Assembly: GCA_951217055.1 (NCBI GenBank)
Contig: OX578276.1
Span: 139,333,513 to 139,397,512 of the forward strand
Reading direction: 5' to 3'
Length of the DNA: 64,000 bases
DNA from: Gerris lacustris
Lineage: Eukaryota; Arthropoda; Insecta; Hemiptera; Gerridae
Of this stretch, positions 1 to 10,970 are shown piece after piece. The translations under genes were made by a program, and so were the position numbers. The first letter of the stretch is position 1. Each line of letters opens with the position of its first letter. A model generated the notes under the pieces. The model ran no database searches. It had not been told where the DNA came from and worked only from the letters and a program-made list of their open reading frames with translations.

Positions 1-380
1 TTGTTGGACTCACACACGTTTTTACCTTCTCTACCCATTTGTTTCTCTTCCACATGCGCACAAACATAAATTTATTTAGACCTATTATATATTTATTTAC
101 GTCAAAAGTAATAATCTGATTTTTATAAAATTTCGATAGTTTGTCGAAAGTAGCCTGCAGATAGCCCGAGATTAATTCCAACTGTCTACGCTCTTTAAAT
201 ATTGCTATATTGATACTTAATTTCATGTAAAAAATCCAAATAATTTTAACTTCGGTAAGCTTGGAACCAAAAAAGAGAGGGAAACATTAAATAAATTAGA
301 CAATAATCGGTCATAAAAGCATTATTAATACTCAAGTGAACCCGAGGAAGCTATGTGCCACATTATCAATTCTTCTTGTA
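1..380 (+). repeat. Dispersed repeat family C, copy 1 (cut by window edge)
   Basis: Positions 32-66 (TTCCACATGCGC and neighbours) match 46560-46580 in family C. The stretch at 115-175 is the reverse complement of 40150-40230. The far end, GAGGAAGCTATGTGCCACA at about 343-361, recurs at 63500, and inverted at 31315 and 39190. The hairpin end of the family lies outside the window to the left. No ORF of note is present, so this looks like a non-autonomous element of unknown class. Confidence 0.7.
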
Positions 381-1890
381 CGTTCACACCCTAATTTATA
401 AAATCGGTTCAATAACTACCCAATTACACATTGTATAATAAAGCATGTAAATTTAACAATTACTATTATAATACAATTGTTGGATTCTATCCTAATAATA
501 AGGGAGCAGAATCTTGACCACAGAGCGCTGGTTTGGAAGGGGGTGTGGACTGTATTAGAAAGATAATTTGGAAATAAAGATAGCGTTAAGCGGTAATAAG
601 GAAATAGTCAACGTTATAAATATAATGATATATGAGTGGATAGAATAGGAAGTTAGGCTCAACTTGGCTTCTGAAGGGCTATCTTGCTGGAACACCGGTG
701 GTTGATGTTATAATAGTAATCGTTCTGATAAACTAAATATACAAATAACAATATACGAACATAAAATTAAACCCGAATTGCAGTAAACTAAATAAAATGT
801 TAAGTAGCGGAAAAACTATAAAAAGTGCATGTAAGTATGGCGGCGTCTTCTTCAACACTGCGAAGGGAAGTGGAGGGGAGAGTACCTAGTTGTAGGCTAG
901 TTCTTGGATTCTCTCCCAGAGTGCAGTACTTGATAAGTAGCGTTTTTATTTTATCCACTATATGTATAAATATGTTTTTTAATATATTATAAAATAGAAA
1001 ATAAGTTATAATGTAAGATAGGTAAAGTATATAAAAATAAGAAAATATTGTCCAACAATTTTTACTTTTGCTATATTGTGAACTACTTATTTTGTGCGCA
1101 CTGTGAGGACTTGTCTTGGTAAAACTCTGCAATAGCCCACCCCTTCTCACTCCAACGTATTTTTTGACAAAGGGATATCAACTCTCCTATGAACAAACCG
1201 TAAATATATAATTATTATATAGATATATTATTATATACGAATGGAAGGGATGAATTGATATATCGAAGCCAACTGTACGACTTCGAAATACATCGATTAC
1301 ACGGAAGGGGAGGGCTATTGCCGAGTTTAGCCCTTGTTTTTCCTGTGACCTTTATTGAGAAAATAAGAAAAAACTTGTTTCAACGACGTGCTGAATGGGA
1401 AAAATTAAACAAACTCGTTTATAAAACTCTCAGAGCGAGCATTCTAAAAGATGAGGATCTCTTGACTCTCGAGTGATAGGACATCTGAAGATCAGTAAGT
1501 ATTGTCTAGCCTAGAAGTAAGTAAGGTTAACACAATGTCTAGTGTTAAGGGCCCACCTGTAGGTCTGATTGTTTGGCTTAGGTTCTGCATTTTAGAGCTA
1601 CTAATAAATTATAAACGTGACTCTAAGCGAAAGGATGCAGTAATAGATATATTTGTTAAAACTTGCATTTATTTATTTATTTTTTCTTTTAAAGAATATA
1701 TCGTGTGTAAATGGAATATTTACGTGAATTTTAGGTAAAGCATGACCACTTGGAATACTCTACTAAGATATATTATTTGGATGGTGCCAATCCAAGCTTA
1801 TGCTTGTATAGCAGCATCAGGTAGATTAGGAAAGTGAAAGTATACCCTAATTGTTTATCAAAATCGCTGGTAGCCATATTAAAAAACAAT
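381..1890. other. No gene seen
   Basis: AT-rich sequence with short open frames only (the longest is 116 codons on the minus strand at 800-1150, rich in Phe, Tyr and Ile). I recognise no domain and see no repeat shared with the rest of the window. Confidence 0.5.
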
Positions 1891-2345
1891 AAACAGGTCA
1901 AGTGTGTGCTAGTCAGCACACAGCGAGGGTCCGTAGGCCACACTGTATAGTTTAAGTAGTACCCTATTAATGGTGTTTTTTAAAATGCTAAAAAGCTTAC
2001 TTTGAACTATCTTATGGGTTTGATATTCTCAAAACACATAAAAAAAACTTCTGATAAAGTATTTTTCTGCCACAGAACCGGACTACAACCATATAAATAC
2101 ATCGAAAAGACCAAAGTTATAAAAAACGTATTTTGTCAATAAAAAATAAAATAATATGTTTTTAGAAATTTCCAAAAAGTGGTATCTTTACTTTTGGTCG
2201 AAGAATGTTCAGAAATTTTTTGCACTTCACATAAGCAAGCAAGAGGGGGGAGGGGCACGTTTCACACCCACTTCAAACTTACTTACGCTCGCCCTATCAA
2301 AGTTATAACCAAAGAATTATATATTTTTGTAATCAGCTCGACGTA
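1885..2345 (+). repeat. Dispersed repeat family H, copy 1 (3' truncated)
   Basis: It begins with AACAGGTCAAG followed by a perfect 8-bp hairpin at 1903-1922 (TGTGTGCT, loop AGTC, AGCACACA) and GGGTCCGTAGGC. It then runs parallel to 55510-55995, including the CATAAGCAAG and CAGCTCGACGTACCC stretches. It diverges after about 2345, so the far end is lost. Other copies lie at 44435-45445 (minus) and 55505-56253. No coding capacity; the element class is unknown. Confidence 0.75.
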
Positions 2346-2457
2346 CCCATGTTAATTTGTCAGCTACGTTACTATGTTCAAATTTTAACTCATAAATATA
2401 ACTTGTGTTTTTAAATAACTTTAAAAACTTTCCGTGTGTCCCTCTTTTTTTTTAATA

Positions 2458-2540
2458 TAGTCTTCTTTTGTGTGGGTCGTAGAGGGACCCACACCCGTAG
2501 GTCGTAGAAGACCCTCTACGACCCACACAAAAGAAGACTA
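2458..2540. repeat. Perfect 29-bp inverted repeat (hairpin)
   Basis: The left arm 2458-2486 is the exact reverse complement of the right arm 2512-2540, separated by 25 nt. The arms are GC-richer than the surroundings. The loop holds a further partial copy of the arm core (GGTCGTAGA). It directly follows the decayed end of a family H copy. Confidence 0.9.
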
Positions 2541-3789
2541 CATAAATATAACATTAGGTTATCTGACTGTGGATGTATTTGAAATCCATTGATTAGATGA
2601 AAATATTTTATATTTATTTGTTCGATTGGACAAATAATACTATTTACCTCTCTGCACAGCAGACAACTGCTGTTTTTATCTTTATCTGTTATTAAAAGAA
2701 TTGGTAAAATATACGGCGATTGGCTAAAAGTTTAATTTAAAGCAGTTTTATTGAATATATCGAGAAGAAATATTCATAACTAAATTAAATATTTATATAA
2801 AGCCCTTTATATATAGTAGAAAGTTGTTCAATAACCTATTTCAATGTTTACCCACGATCAACTTGTGCTTAGGTAACTTTTTAAAAATGCAAATACATAT
2901 CTGACTATTTCAACGTAGTCTTTCATTAATGCACACCCAAATTAAAATTCTATATAAGCTAGATATTTCATATTGAAATCGTTAAAATACGAAGTGTGTA
3001 AACAGAATTCGAAGTAAAGGGTCATGAGTCGAGAAAGAAGGAGTTTTTATCACGAATATTATGACCCTGATATAAGGGGCTGTTTACTTTGAAAGGGTCT
3101 TTCGGTATTTAGGTTCCGAGATTTAGGGCGAGTTTAGGGTTCCACGCAGATAGGAATGAAACCCCTTACTTTCCCTTTGCCGAGGATCCACCTTCCCCTA
3201 ACAACTTGATTTTATAGCTACTGTTATTCCATAGCTCAGGATCAGTTTGTTCCGCTCAGAATCAATATGCAGTTAATTCCATTGATAACACAACTTTTTT
3301 TTTTTTCGTTTTATTTTCCCTCTAATGTAATCTTATCAGGCAAAATTACTGTTAAAATCTTAAATGTAAAGTTAAAGCATAAATTACTACTAAAGAGTTT
3401 TCACTCACAGATTAGCTCAGAAGTTCAAGAATCATGGACTTGGAGAATAGCTATTGCTACCCAGAATAGACGCTAGTGTAGATAGCATCTAATGGATGAT
3501 TCCAGTCATTAGTAATATCACAGAGATACGCAAAACATTCTAGAATATTAGAAATGCCACGATTGTGATAAACTTGCTTGACCCAAACAGTAATGAGTAA
3601 TTCTTCTCGTGAGTTATAAATTTTAAGATAGTAAACGAACAAAAGAAAAATAATATATACTCTTGAAATACTGAAACAAATTAGAGTATAATTAAAAAGA
3701 ATTTGTTCGTTTAATTACTTTTTTTGTTTGCCTGAGACCTCTGTTCAGACTAGACTCGATAACACACTAACATAAGAAGAAATGAGAAA
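2541..3789. other. No gene seen
   Basis: AT-rich with a modestly GC-richer patch at about 3060-3230. Short open frames only and no recognised motif. Confidence 0.45.
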
Positions 3790-4042
3790 GAAGAAAAATG
3801 AGCCCAAGATTGAGTGGGGTTGTTAAGGTTTTTACTCTTCCTTTTGATCGCCATGGGTGCTCGGTCCCCGGTTATCTTTAGTAATATGCAAAAGGGAAAA
3901 TCTCTGTACAAAGGATCTAAAACCTAATCTAAGCCGTGCCATCGATATGCCCCCGTGTAGGGCACGTTAAGAGTAGAAAAATGAGCCCTAGATCGAAAGG
4001 GTTCTGCTCTTCCTTTCGAGCGCCATGGGCATTCAGTCCCCG
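3790..4042 (+). repeat. Pair of imperfect direct repeats (about 75 bp)
   Basis: 3790-3871 and 3972-4042 share GAAAAATGAGCCC, then CTCTTCCTTT, then CGCCATGGG and a GTCCCCG end. The spacer carries GTGCCATCGATAT, also found inside the 626-bp element at about 41680. Probably two pieces of one dispersed repeat. Confidence 0.7.
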
Positions 4043-4689
4043 ATTTTAAATAATAAAAGTAATAAATAAAATCTTGCCTTTAATGTCCAAATAAATTAAC
4101 GGGAGATCCTTTGCATACCTGAAACAATAAAAAATGTAACTTTATTTAATTTATAGACATTGCTAAAAACTAAAAAAGTGCATAACCACTATAATTAATA
4201 TTATATATGTTTATTTTAAATAACTTATTAGTTAAGGTAATACACAATTTTTTTTAAAAAAATCTTTTATTGCTTCCGAGCTTATCTCAGGTAATGTTCT
4301 GTCGGTCTGTCGTTTACCAATTTTTATCTAAATAAATGTATTATTATTATTAGGATCACACTACTCTAACCACAATAAAAAAATCAGAACTACATCACGC
4401 TTTGCGAATTTTATGTCCAATTTGACTAGCGTATAATAATATTTATATCACACTTTGCTATTCTTCAAGTTATTTCGAGAAGTTCCGAGCATAATGGAAA
4501 ATAGTGATATTTTTACCCCTCCATAACTCTGTAATCGTTTACTTCAGCACAAAAATGCATAAGTTCACTTTTTAATTGTTCTTTTATGAAAATTAATTTT
4601 GTATATACCAAAGTTAGCGCTAAACCTCGTAGTTTTCAAGATATTTGCGAAAAACGATTTAACACTTTACCATCTTTTCACCCCCCCTT
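4043..4689. other. No gene; minor repeat traces
   Basis: A short trace at 4270-4320 (TGCTTCCGAGCTTA, then a CTGTCGGTCTGTC run) resembles the hairpin end of family C. The rest is AT-rich with no ORF of note. Confidence 0.4.
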
Positions 4690-4722
4690 GAGCATAACCA
4701 GGAGGTTATGCTCACCTCCTGG
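4690..4722. repeat. Two overlapping, mutually exclusive hairpins
   Basis: GAGCATAACC (4690-4699) pairs perfectly with GGTTATGCTC (4704-4713) across a 4-nt loop. CCAGGAGGT (4698-4706) pairs perfectly with ACCTCCTGG (4714-4722) across a 7-nt loop. The two stems share bases, so only one can form at a time. Confidence 0.85.
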
Positions 4723-4924
4723 GATGGTGCAAACTCAGATTACACTTATTTAGGACCAATTGAAGGTATTAAAACTATTTCCAGCTTTCTGGGAATTAAT
4801 TCCCCGAAAAAGCCTTATTTGACTGGCCTAATAATAATTGTCATACGGTTTTTGCAGTAATCATTATACAATTTTTAAAAATTGGAGAAGTCCACAATAC
4901 ATAAAACCGAGTGGTAGTATGTAC

Positions 4925-5100
4925 TGTAAACCCTGTTGATACAGGGTCCATAGGTAATTTAACAAATAGGACGAGTTCGTTATCCAGCACAAAAAGCCCA
5001 GTCATATCAAGATGGCGGTCAGTTAATAGTTTGTTTTAGATGTGACTTTTGAACCATTTATTATAATGACGTGAAACAAATACCAATACAAGCAATTTTT
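4925..5100 (+). repeat. Dispersed repeat fragment (family E)
   Basis: ACAGGGTCCATAGG, GACGAGTTCGTTATCCAGCAC, and TATCAAGATGGCGG with TTATAATGACGTGAAAC have counterparts at 62490-62570. The later part also has a weaker counterpart at 20200-20285. It abuts the 42-bp minisatellite. No ORF. Confidence 0.55.
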
Positions 5101-5122
5101 TAGTCCAAACGTAATAAATATA

Positions 5123-5430
5123 CTCCAGAGTACAGTTCAATATGTTCCTTCGATGATAAATCTACTCCAGAGTACAGTTCAATACGTTCCTAAGGTAATA
5201 GATCTACTCCAGAGGACAGTTCAATACGTTCCTTAGATGATAAATCTACTCCAGAGTATAGTTCAATACGTTCCTTAGATGCTAAATCTGCTCCAGAGTA
5301 CAGTTCAATACGTTCCTAAGGTAATAAATCTACTCCAGAGGACAGTTCAATACGTTCCTAAGGTAATAAATCTACTCCAGAGGACAGTTCAATACGTTCC
5401 TAAATCCTAAGGTAATAAATTTACTGAAGT
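5123..5430 (+). repeat. 42-bp minisatellite, seven units
   Basis: Units start at 5123, 5165, 5207, 5249, 5291, 5333 and 5375, each exactly 42 bp and beginning CTCCAGAG. A degenerate eighth piece runs to about 5430. Two unit types exist, with TAAGGTAATA or TTAGATGATA in the second half. The unit is 14 codons, and one frame (LQSTVQYVPKVINL) is open in most units but has a stop in units 3 and 4. Confidence 0.95.
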
Positions 5431-5439
5431 GTAGAGTTC

Positions 5440-6015
5440 CATAGGGATATTCCCTATGGTTCACATAAAACATAACTGAAAAATTTTTGAAGTTGCGTTA
5501 CACACAGGCAGACATCCTCTGGAAGTGTCCTCGTTTTTGCCTGCTGATTCTAAAAAGAGAGGGGTTTATTGAAGCGAGCGAAAGCGAGCTTCTTACAATG
5601 AACGAAGAATTCATCTTGTCTGTCTGTCTGTCTGTCTGTGCGTGTGTAACGTTTACGTGTCCGACGATAACTTGAGTAAAAGTTGACTGATTTAGTTGAA
5701 ATTTGGTATAATCTTTCTTTTACTAATACTCAGGCTAAGTTCGTTGGACAGCGTGATCCATCCAAGAGTTCGCGCGCAATGCTCGCGTAAACGTGAGCTT
5801 CAAATTTAAAATTGGAATTTCAGGACGGGAAAAAATTCTATCATCACCTTTTCGATGAGGCGAACATTTTTTAGTAAAACCAACAACAACACTGCTATGA
5901 ATTAATAAAGAAAATATTCTATCATCACCTATTCAATGAGACGTACATTTTTTCAAATAACATTTTTTAGTAAAACCAACAACGACACTGCTATGAATTA
6001 ATAAAGATCGCTAAA
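5440..6015 (+). repeat. Family C-like copy 6 with (TCTG)n block
   Basis: A (TCTG)n run at about 5618-5640 is followed by ACGATAACTTGAGTAAA and GAAATTTGGTAT. This matches 63085-63420, including CTCGCGTAAACGTGA and GATCGCTAAAACTATT at the end. A stretch of about 90 bp (ATTCTATCATCACCT to CTATGAATTAATAAAGA) is duplicated at 5835-5910 and 5918-6006. Confidence 0.75.
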
Positions 6016-7200
6016 ACTATTACAGCGGACCTAAACGTTTAAAATAGAGAAAACAATCTTTTTACCGATATCTTACGTTCTAACGTAACGATTTTAATAA
6101 AAATTCATGTACATCGTCTAAAGTACAATTGAAACAAGTATGTAAAATTTCAACTTGATACAAGCCGTAGTATTTGAGTAATGAAGTGATACATTTATAA
6201 TATTAGTTTAAAAGCTATTACGAGTGGTTAAGATTCTTATAGTTGTGTTGTGAGTAGGTTTGTTTAGGAAGTAAAGCTTTGTACCGAGTACCCCCACTCT
6301 ACCCCTCACCACCCTCTTCCACTTATCTTCAACTATGACATTCATCATGATTAACAAATTTCAATATTCAGTATTTTATTGCAATACGCTCGCTTCAATG
6401 ATAGAGCCTAGTAATAGAATTAGATTTAAATTAGGATTTCTTGGTCTTTTGAATGAATGTCTGGAGTACAAATAAGTTCTAGGAAATGGAAAAGAGTTGA
6501 TTAATTAATGTTATTACTAATACAATAATTGAATACACGTTCAGGCCACTAAACAAGTTTTATTTTGCTCTAATGTAGATATATATTCAGATAGGCAAAC
6601 CAGCGTGGCATTATCACGCACCTGGGTAAGCGGAACCGCAACTCTTCGTCTTGTATCACCTGGTTCTGACATTTATTGCCCCATAACGCGGGAGCTATAT
6701 CGTTTAGGTCTTCGTTTAGAACAGCGTAATACTGCCAATCCTGACGAAACTGTTATTTTAAACCCACGAACACGCTAAAATGAAGGAAGAAGAACACGCT
6801 ACACGTGTTTGTCAGACGCTACCAGTGGAAGTCCACAATCCACAATTATTATTACACGATCTATAATCACTACATGTATTTATTTATTCGGATATATCAA
6901 GTCATCATTACATTATCATTTTTTATTAAACATGACTAACATCATTATTATTACCATACAATGCCAGTGAGAAGACATTACGAGAATGCATGCACACTTC
7001 ACACCCTGGACACAAACACAGGACCATCCTACATCACATAACACTATATCCATCATCACTGAAGTTAGGAATTATTATTATTATAAATATAATACATTTA
7101 TGTAAGCTATTATTTATTTCTCCACATTATATATTTAATCACTAATAGTACAGTAAATCTGTAAATTTGTGCGGAAAAAATTCGAGGCTGAGGCTCCATT
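6016..7200. other. No gene seen
   Basis: AT-rich, with stop codons in all frames at short intervals. The patch at 6595-6840 is less AT-rich but shows no recognised domain. Confidence 0.4.
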
Positions 7201-7214
7201 TTTTTTTTTTTTTT

Positions 7215-7400
7215 TTGCGTGAATCGCTTGGGACACATGAGAAAAGCTTAACTCCAACTTTTCGGGAAGATACGGCGGAAGTATGGGGTACAAAAGTCAA
7301 AAAAGTATATCCTCCATGATGTATGTCGTTGGAAAGCTCTTTAAGAATAAAGTAATTTTTGTTATATACACTTTTGTCATATTTTCAATTAAGAGGGGGG
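7215..7400 (+). repeat. Left arm of an inverted repeat pair around a Cys-rich ORF
   Basis: It matches 8286-8490 in reverse complement over nearly 190 bp. Shared stretches are GCGTGAATCGCTTG (GGATCGCTTG in the partner), CACATGAGAAAAGCTTAAC, GGGGTACAAAAGTC and GTCGTTGGAAAGCTCTTTAAG. A poly(T) run precedes it. The arms could be long terminal inverted repeats of one element or two independent insertions. Confidence 0.8.
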
Positions 7401-7709
7401 TAATATGGAAAAACAGGAAAAAAAATGATTTTTAATTAAAAAATATAAGTAATTCTATTAGTTCAGTCAATGTTCCGTGATAAAAGACTATCCTGCGTCA
7501 AAATTCAAGGGAACTTTTTTAAATGAATCGCAAGGGGCATATAAGAACAGCTTATAAATTCATTTTTGCGGCACCGTCCTGAAGGTGGATAGGGGAAAAC
7601 TCATTTTTTTCGTTTATCTCATGTTTTTAATTTTTTTTCAGATTCCGCTTCCTCTTTTTTGCCGGTTGATCGTCTGCTGATGAATTTCCTGCTGATTCTG
7701 CTTCACTCA

Positions 7710-8256
7710 CTATGGTACTTTTGCCTTTTTCGCGTGTTGATGTTGATTTGTTGATGGCAATAGTACGAAGTCTAAGTCAGTATCCTCAAGGAAATCTTCT
7801 TCAGCATCTACGAGAGGCTGCTGGCTGCTGCAATTTTCTCCGCAACTGAGCATGGGAGACCCGCTTCCTGCACCCGCAAGCTGCACCACAATTATTTATT
7901 TTACAGCCACAGGCAATCAGTATCATGAATCTTTCCAATGCAGGGTCAAGCTCTGTTATCACAGGTTCAAGTCCTCGAGCAGTTTTCTTCCACCCCCCAC
8001 TCAGTAGGGTTACTTTAAAGTAAACTTGCACTTTAAAGTAAACTCTTCGACTGTGAAACTTAGCTGCATCAGGTGAAGGTGGTAGAGAACATAAGTTGAT
8101 TTTTGTTTCTGTCGCACACTGGATGAATTTCTTGAAGCGAATTTTAGAATGAGAGTCTTTAGAAGTTACACCACTATGCAAAGCCACAAACATTGCTTGC
8201 CCTGGTCCTTCGATGGCTTCGGTACTGCAAAATTTGTCGTTGACAATTCTAGACAT
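7710..8256 (-). pseudogene. C-terminal fragment of a multicopy arthropod Cys-rich (CxC) ORF, frameshifted
   Basis: Translated from 8256 downward, the frame holds LPPSPDAAKFHSRRVYFKVQ (about residues 58-77), then GGWKKTARGLEPV, then the cysteine cluster ACGCKINNCGAACGCRK (about residues 114-130). This order (LPPT..AAxxHSxRVYxQVQ, WGWxxxxGxLxPVxT, C-x-C-x4-C-x3-C-x-C-R-K) is a C-terminal module I know from many arthropod multicopy ORFs that are probably transposon-linked. After CGCRK the frame breaks; the continuation in another frame (SCGENC, then PLVDAEEDFLEDTDLDFVLL) ends at the stop 7710-7712. A short direct repeat (CTTTAAAGTAAACTT) duplicates VYFKV. The upstream part of the protein is missing, so it cannot be functional as it stands. 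Recognition is from memory of the family. Confidence 0.6.
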
Positions 8257-8285
8257 TTTACCATTTTATTTTAATTTCCATTTTA

Positions 8286-8490
8286 ACCCCTCTTAAATGA
8301 AAATATGATAAAAGTGTATATAAAAACAATTACTGTACTCTTAAAGAGCTTTCCAACGACATGAATCATGAAGGGTATATACTTTTTTGACTTTTGTACC
8401 CCGTACGCCGTACTTCCGCTGTCCGGATGTTCCCGAAAAGATGGTGTTAAGCTTTTCTCATGTGTATCAAGCGATCCACGCAAAAAAGCC
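8286..8490 (-). repeat. Right arm of the inverted repeat pair
   Basis: Reverse complement of 7215-7400 with small indels. It starts 30 bp outside the first ATG of the Cys-rich fragment and points the other way. Open frames that cross it read only through the arm. Confidence 0.8.
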
Positions 8491-8499
8491 CTTTTTCGC

Positions 8500-10830
8500 A
8501 GACAGCCTTTTATCACGACAGATTGGCTGTACTATAACAACCTTGTGTGTTTATTTTTCAATAATTATAATAAAGAAAATAGTATTCATTTCTTTACCAT
8601 TCTGTAACGACAGTGCGCAAAAATACCTAACCGGCCCGGCAGCGGAATTAGGCTCAAGCCCTTCCGTACTGAACAACGAGATTTACTTCAGAACTACATC
8701 AGAAAAGTAACACAAGTGAAATCATTACTTATTTTTATTACGGTAAGAAGGATCATAATTAATGAACTTTTATAATATTCCCAATTGATCAATTTGAAAT
8801 CATGTTCTGATGTAGCTCATATCTGATGAAACTTCTACCAAAGATATCTGCATTCACTGGAAACGATAATATCAAAACAAATATAATAAAATACCAATAG
8901 AATACACTAACAAATTATATATACAGAAAAATAATAATGATAACTTGTAAAGAGATGGTAATACATATTACATCTACTTCGATAAATATAGCTCAACTAA
9001 AAATGAGGTGCTAACAAAAGAATCACTTCTTCATAAAAGAGAACTGCAGTTAATTAATATTTATATGAAAATTTCTTCTCTTACTTTATTTAAGTCTAAA
9101 TTATTACAAAGATTCAAACTTGAAATTCATGAAGCTGTGATGTGTAAATTTTAATATTTCTTAGGAGAATCAACTCTAAATTAAATTTTCTCAAGTGTTT
9201 TGTTTAATATGAAAAGCTTTTCAAGTAAACGAGGGCGAGGAAGTTCTTAAAAGAAATAAGTAAGTATACATAAGATGTGTATAGGGTTTAAAAATACGTT
9301 TTAAAATAATGAAAATTGTTCTACCTAAGAATCAGGACACAAACTAGTTAAAACTATTTAAATTAGTTGAGAACAAAGTTTTAGAAAAACTTCTGTTTCT
9401 CTTCAATGTTTTTTTTCTGGTTCATGACAGAAATAATTTTAGTTCTGAATCGATTTTAGTGTTCGTTATTCCGGAATGCAATCTAAAGTCTGAACCCATA
9501 TAATATTCTTTTAGAAACAGTTAAATAAAAAAAAGTAAAAACATTGAATATGTATAGCATGGAGCTTAATCCTGAAAATTATTTTGTGAATGGTTTAGCA
9601 CCGTGCAAAGTTAACAGCCGATTCGATTCAAAACAGCTAAGACAGTAAGACCATAAACAAATACGATGTAGATAACGTTTGCATTGTTAGAACGCTAGAA
9701 TACAAACAGTTGTATATTTTATAAATAAACCGTTCCTTGCAAGAGAACTACCCTCGCAACGGTTTCAGAATCCACTCGTTTCATTCTAATAATTAATAAT
9801 ATTATTCATAGATGTTTCGTCCTTTTAGTTGTTGTTGCTCGGGAAAGTTCGCCGCTTTCCGTGACTCGGTCGGTTAATTAAGCAATAATTTTACGGGCGG
9901 TAGGGTGAAATAAGGGGTGGGGTTAAATTATAGGTTATAAATTTGCTGGAAAGAAACTTTGCTAGTAATTTAACACTGTAAAACTCGGTAAAGGGAAAGA
10001 CGGTACATAGCCTTGTGTGTCGAATTCGAGACAAAAAACATGTAGAGTTAGGATACAAGAACGGTTAGCACGTTGTACGTTGTATTCAGCCCGAGTGTAA
10101 TTGCTGTAATCAGCCGTAAACCTTGATTCGTAGATAAGAAAAGTTAACTGCTACTCGAAAGAGTCCACAGTTGAAAGCCACGTCTGAATTTTTCACATAA
10201 ATTCAAAAGTCTCAACTCATATTTTCCACTCTAAAGTGTAAAGAGTTTCTACAATATCTAAGAGTTCTCTTTTTCAAAATGTGTAATAAAACACTTCAAA
10301 CGTGATAATGAAGATATGAAGGCATAAAATATTTTGATTAAAACGCCAAACTTGTACTTTCCAACACAACTAGAATATTTATTAATATATCTGCACACTA
10401 AGGCAAATTTTCTCAACAATCCTATAACTTATACTATCGTATTTCCATCACTACACTGATACTTTACTACAGCGTTTAATTATAAAACCATAATTTCTCT
10501 TGCTTTTCTTGGAAAATATAGTAAAGAAATAGTAAATATGACATGTCACAATACCCTTATATAATTTCTTTCCCTCCCAAATTTCATAGCGAGAGTTTGA
10601 TAAACATATTGATCTTCTGGAGGTAAGTCAAGGTGGAGGTGGAGAGCATATTATAGTATGTAATAAGCAAATAAATTGGCATTTGCCAATAAATTGTATA
10701 ATTAGTTTCTTAGTTAACTATTGCTCCTTTCATATTAATGAATCACAAGTTAAAATTCCCATTGTTTAACTTTTTCCCATTTCAAAAATAATAATTTAAT
10801 TTGTATAGGGACGAGACAATTCGAATGAAG
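8500..10830. other. No gene seen
   Basis: Mostly AT-rich single-copy sequence. A less AT-rich island at 9740-9920, with TTCGCCGCTTTCC and a TTAATTAAG stretch, stands out in composition. No ORF above 110 codons and no family shared with the rest of the window. Confidence 0.4.
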
Positions 10831-10879
10831 TCAAATTATCGGGGGCCTATAGTTGCCCGCTGGAGAGTCTAATTGGCAT

Positions 10880-10970
10880 TCAACCACTCAAGTTAAGCAG
10901 CATCGTGCGTAGTCAGCAGTTGGATCACAGCCCTGGTTTCAATTCCCGGACCCCCCCCCCCCCCCCAGTT
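10880..10970 (+). mobile_element. 5S rRNA-like SINE fragment
   Basis: CAAGTTAAGCAGCATCG, GCGTAGTCAG and AGTTGGATCACA follow the order and spacing of the internal control region of 5S rRNA (box A-like AAGTTAAGCAGC, then a box C-like TCAGCAGTTGGAT). Directly after come CCTGGTTTCAATTCCCGG and a run of 16 C. The 5' third and the terminal stem of 5S rRNA are absent, so it is not a functional 5S gene. The best reading is a 5S-derived (SINE3-type) fragment. Confidence 0.5.

Noticed and set aside
1903..1922. Helitron 3' hairpin
   Set aside because: The hairpin lies at the outer end of family H without a CTRR terminus at the expected distance, and the body has inverted GGGTCCGTAGGC ends.
5123..5430. 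CRISPR-like array
   Set aside because: Units are contiguous without unique spacers; it is a minisatellite in a eukaryotic genome.
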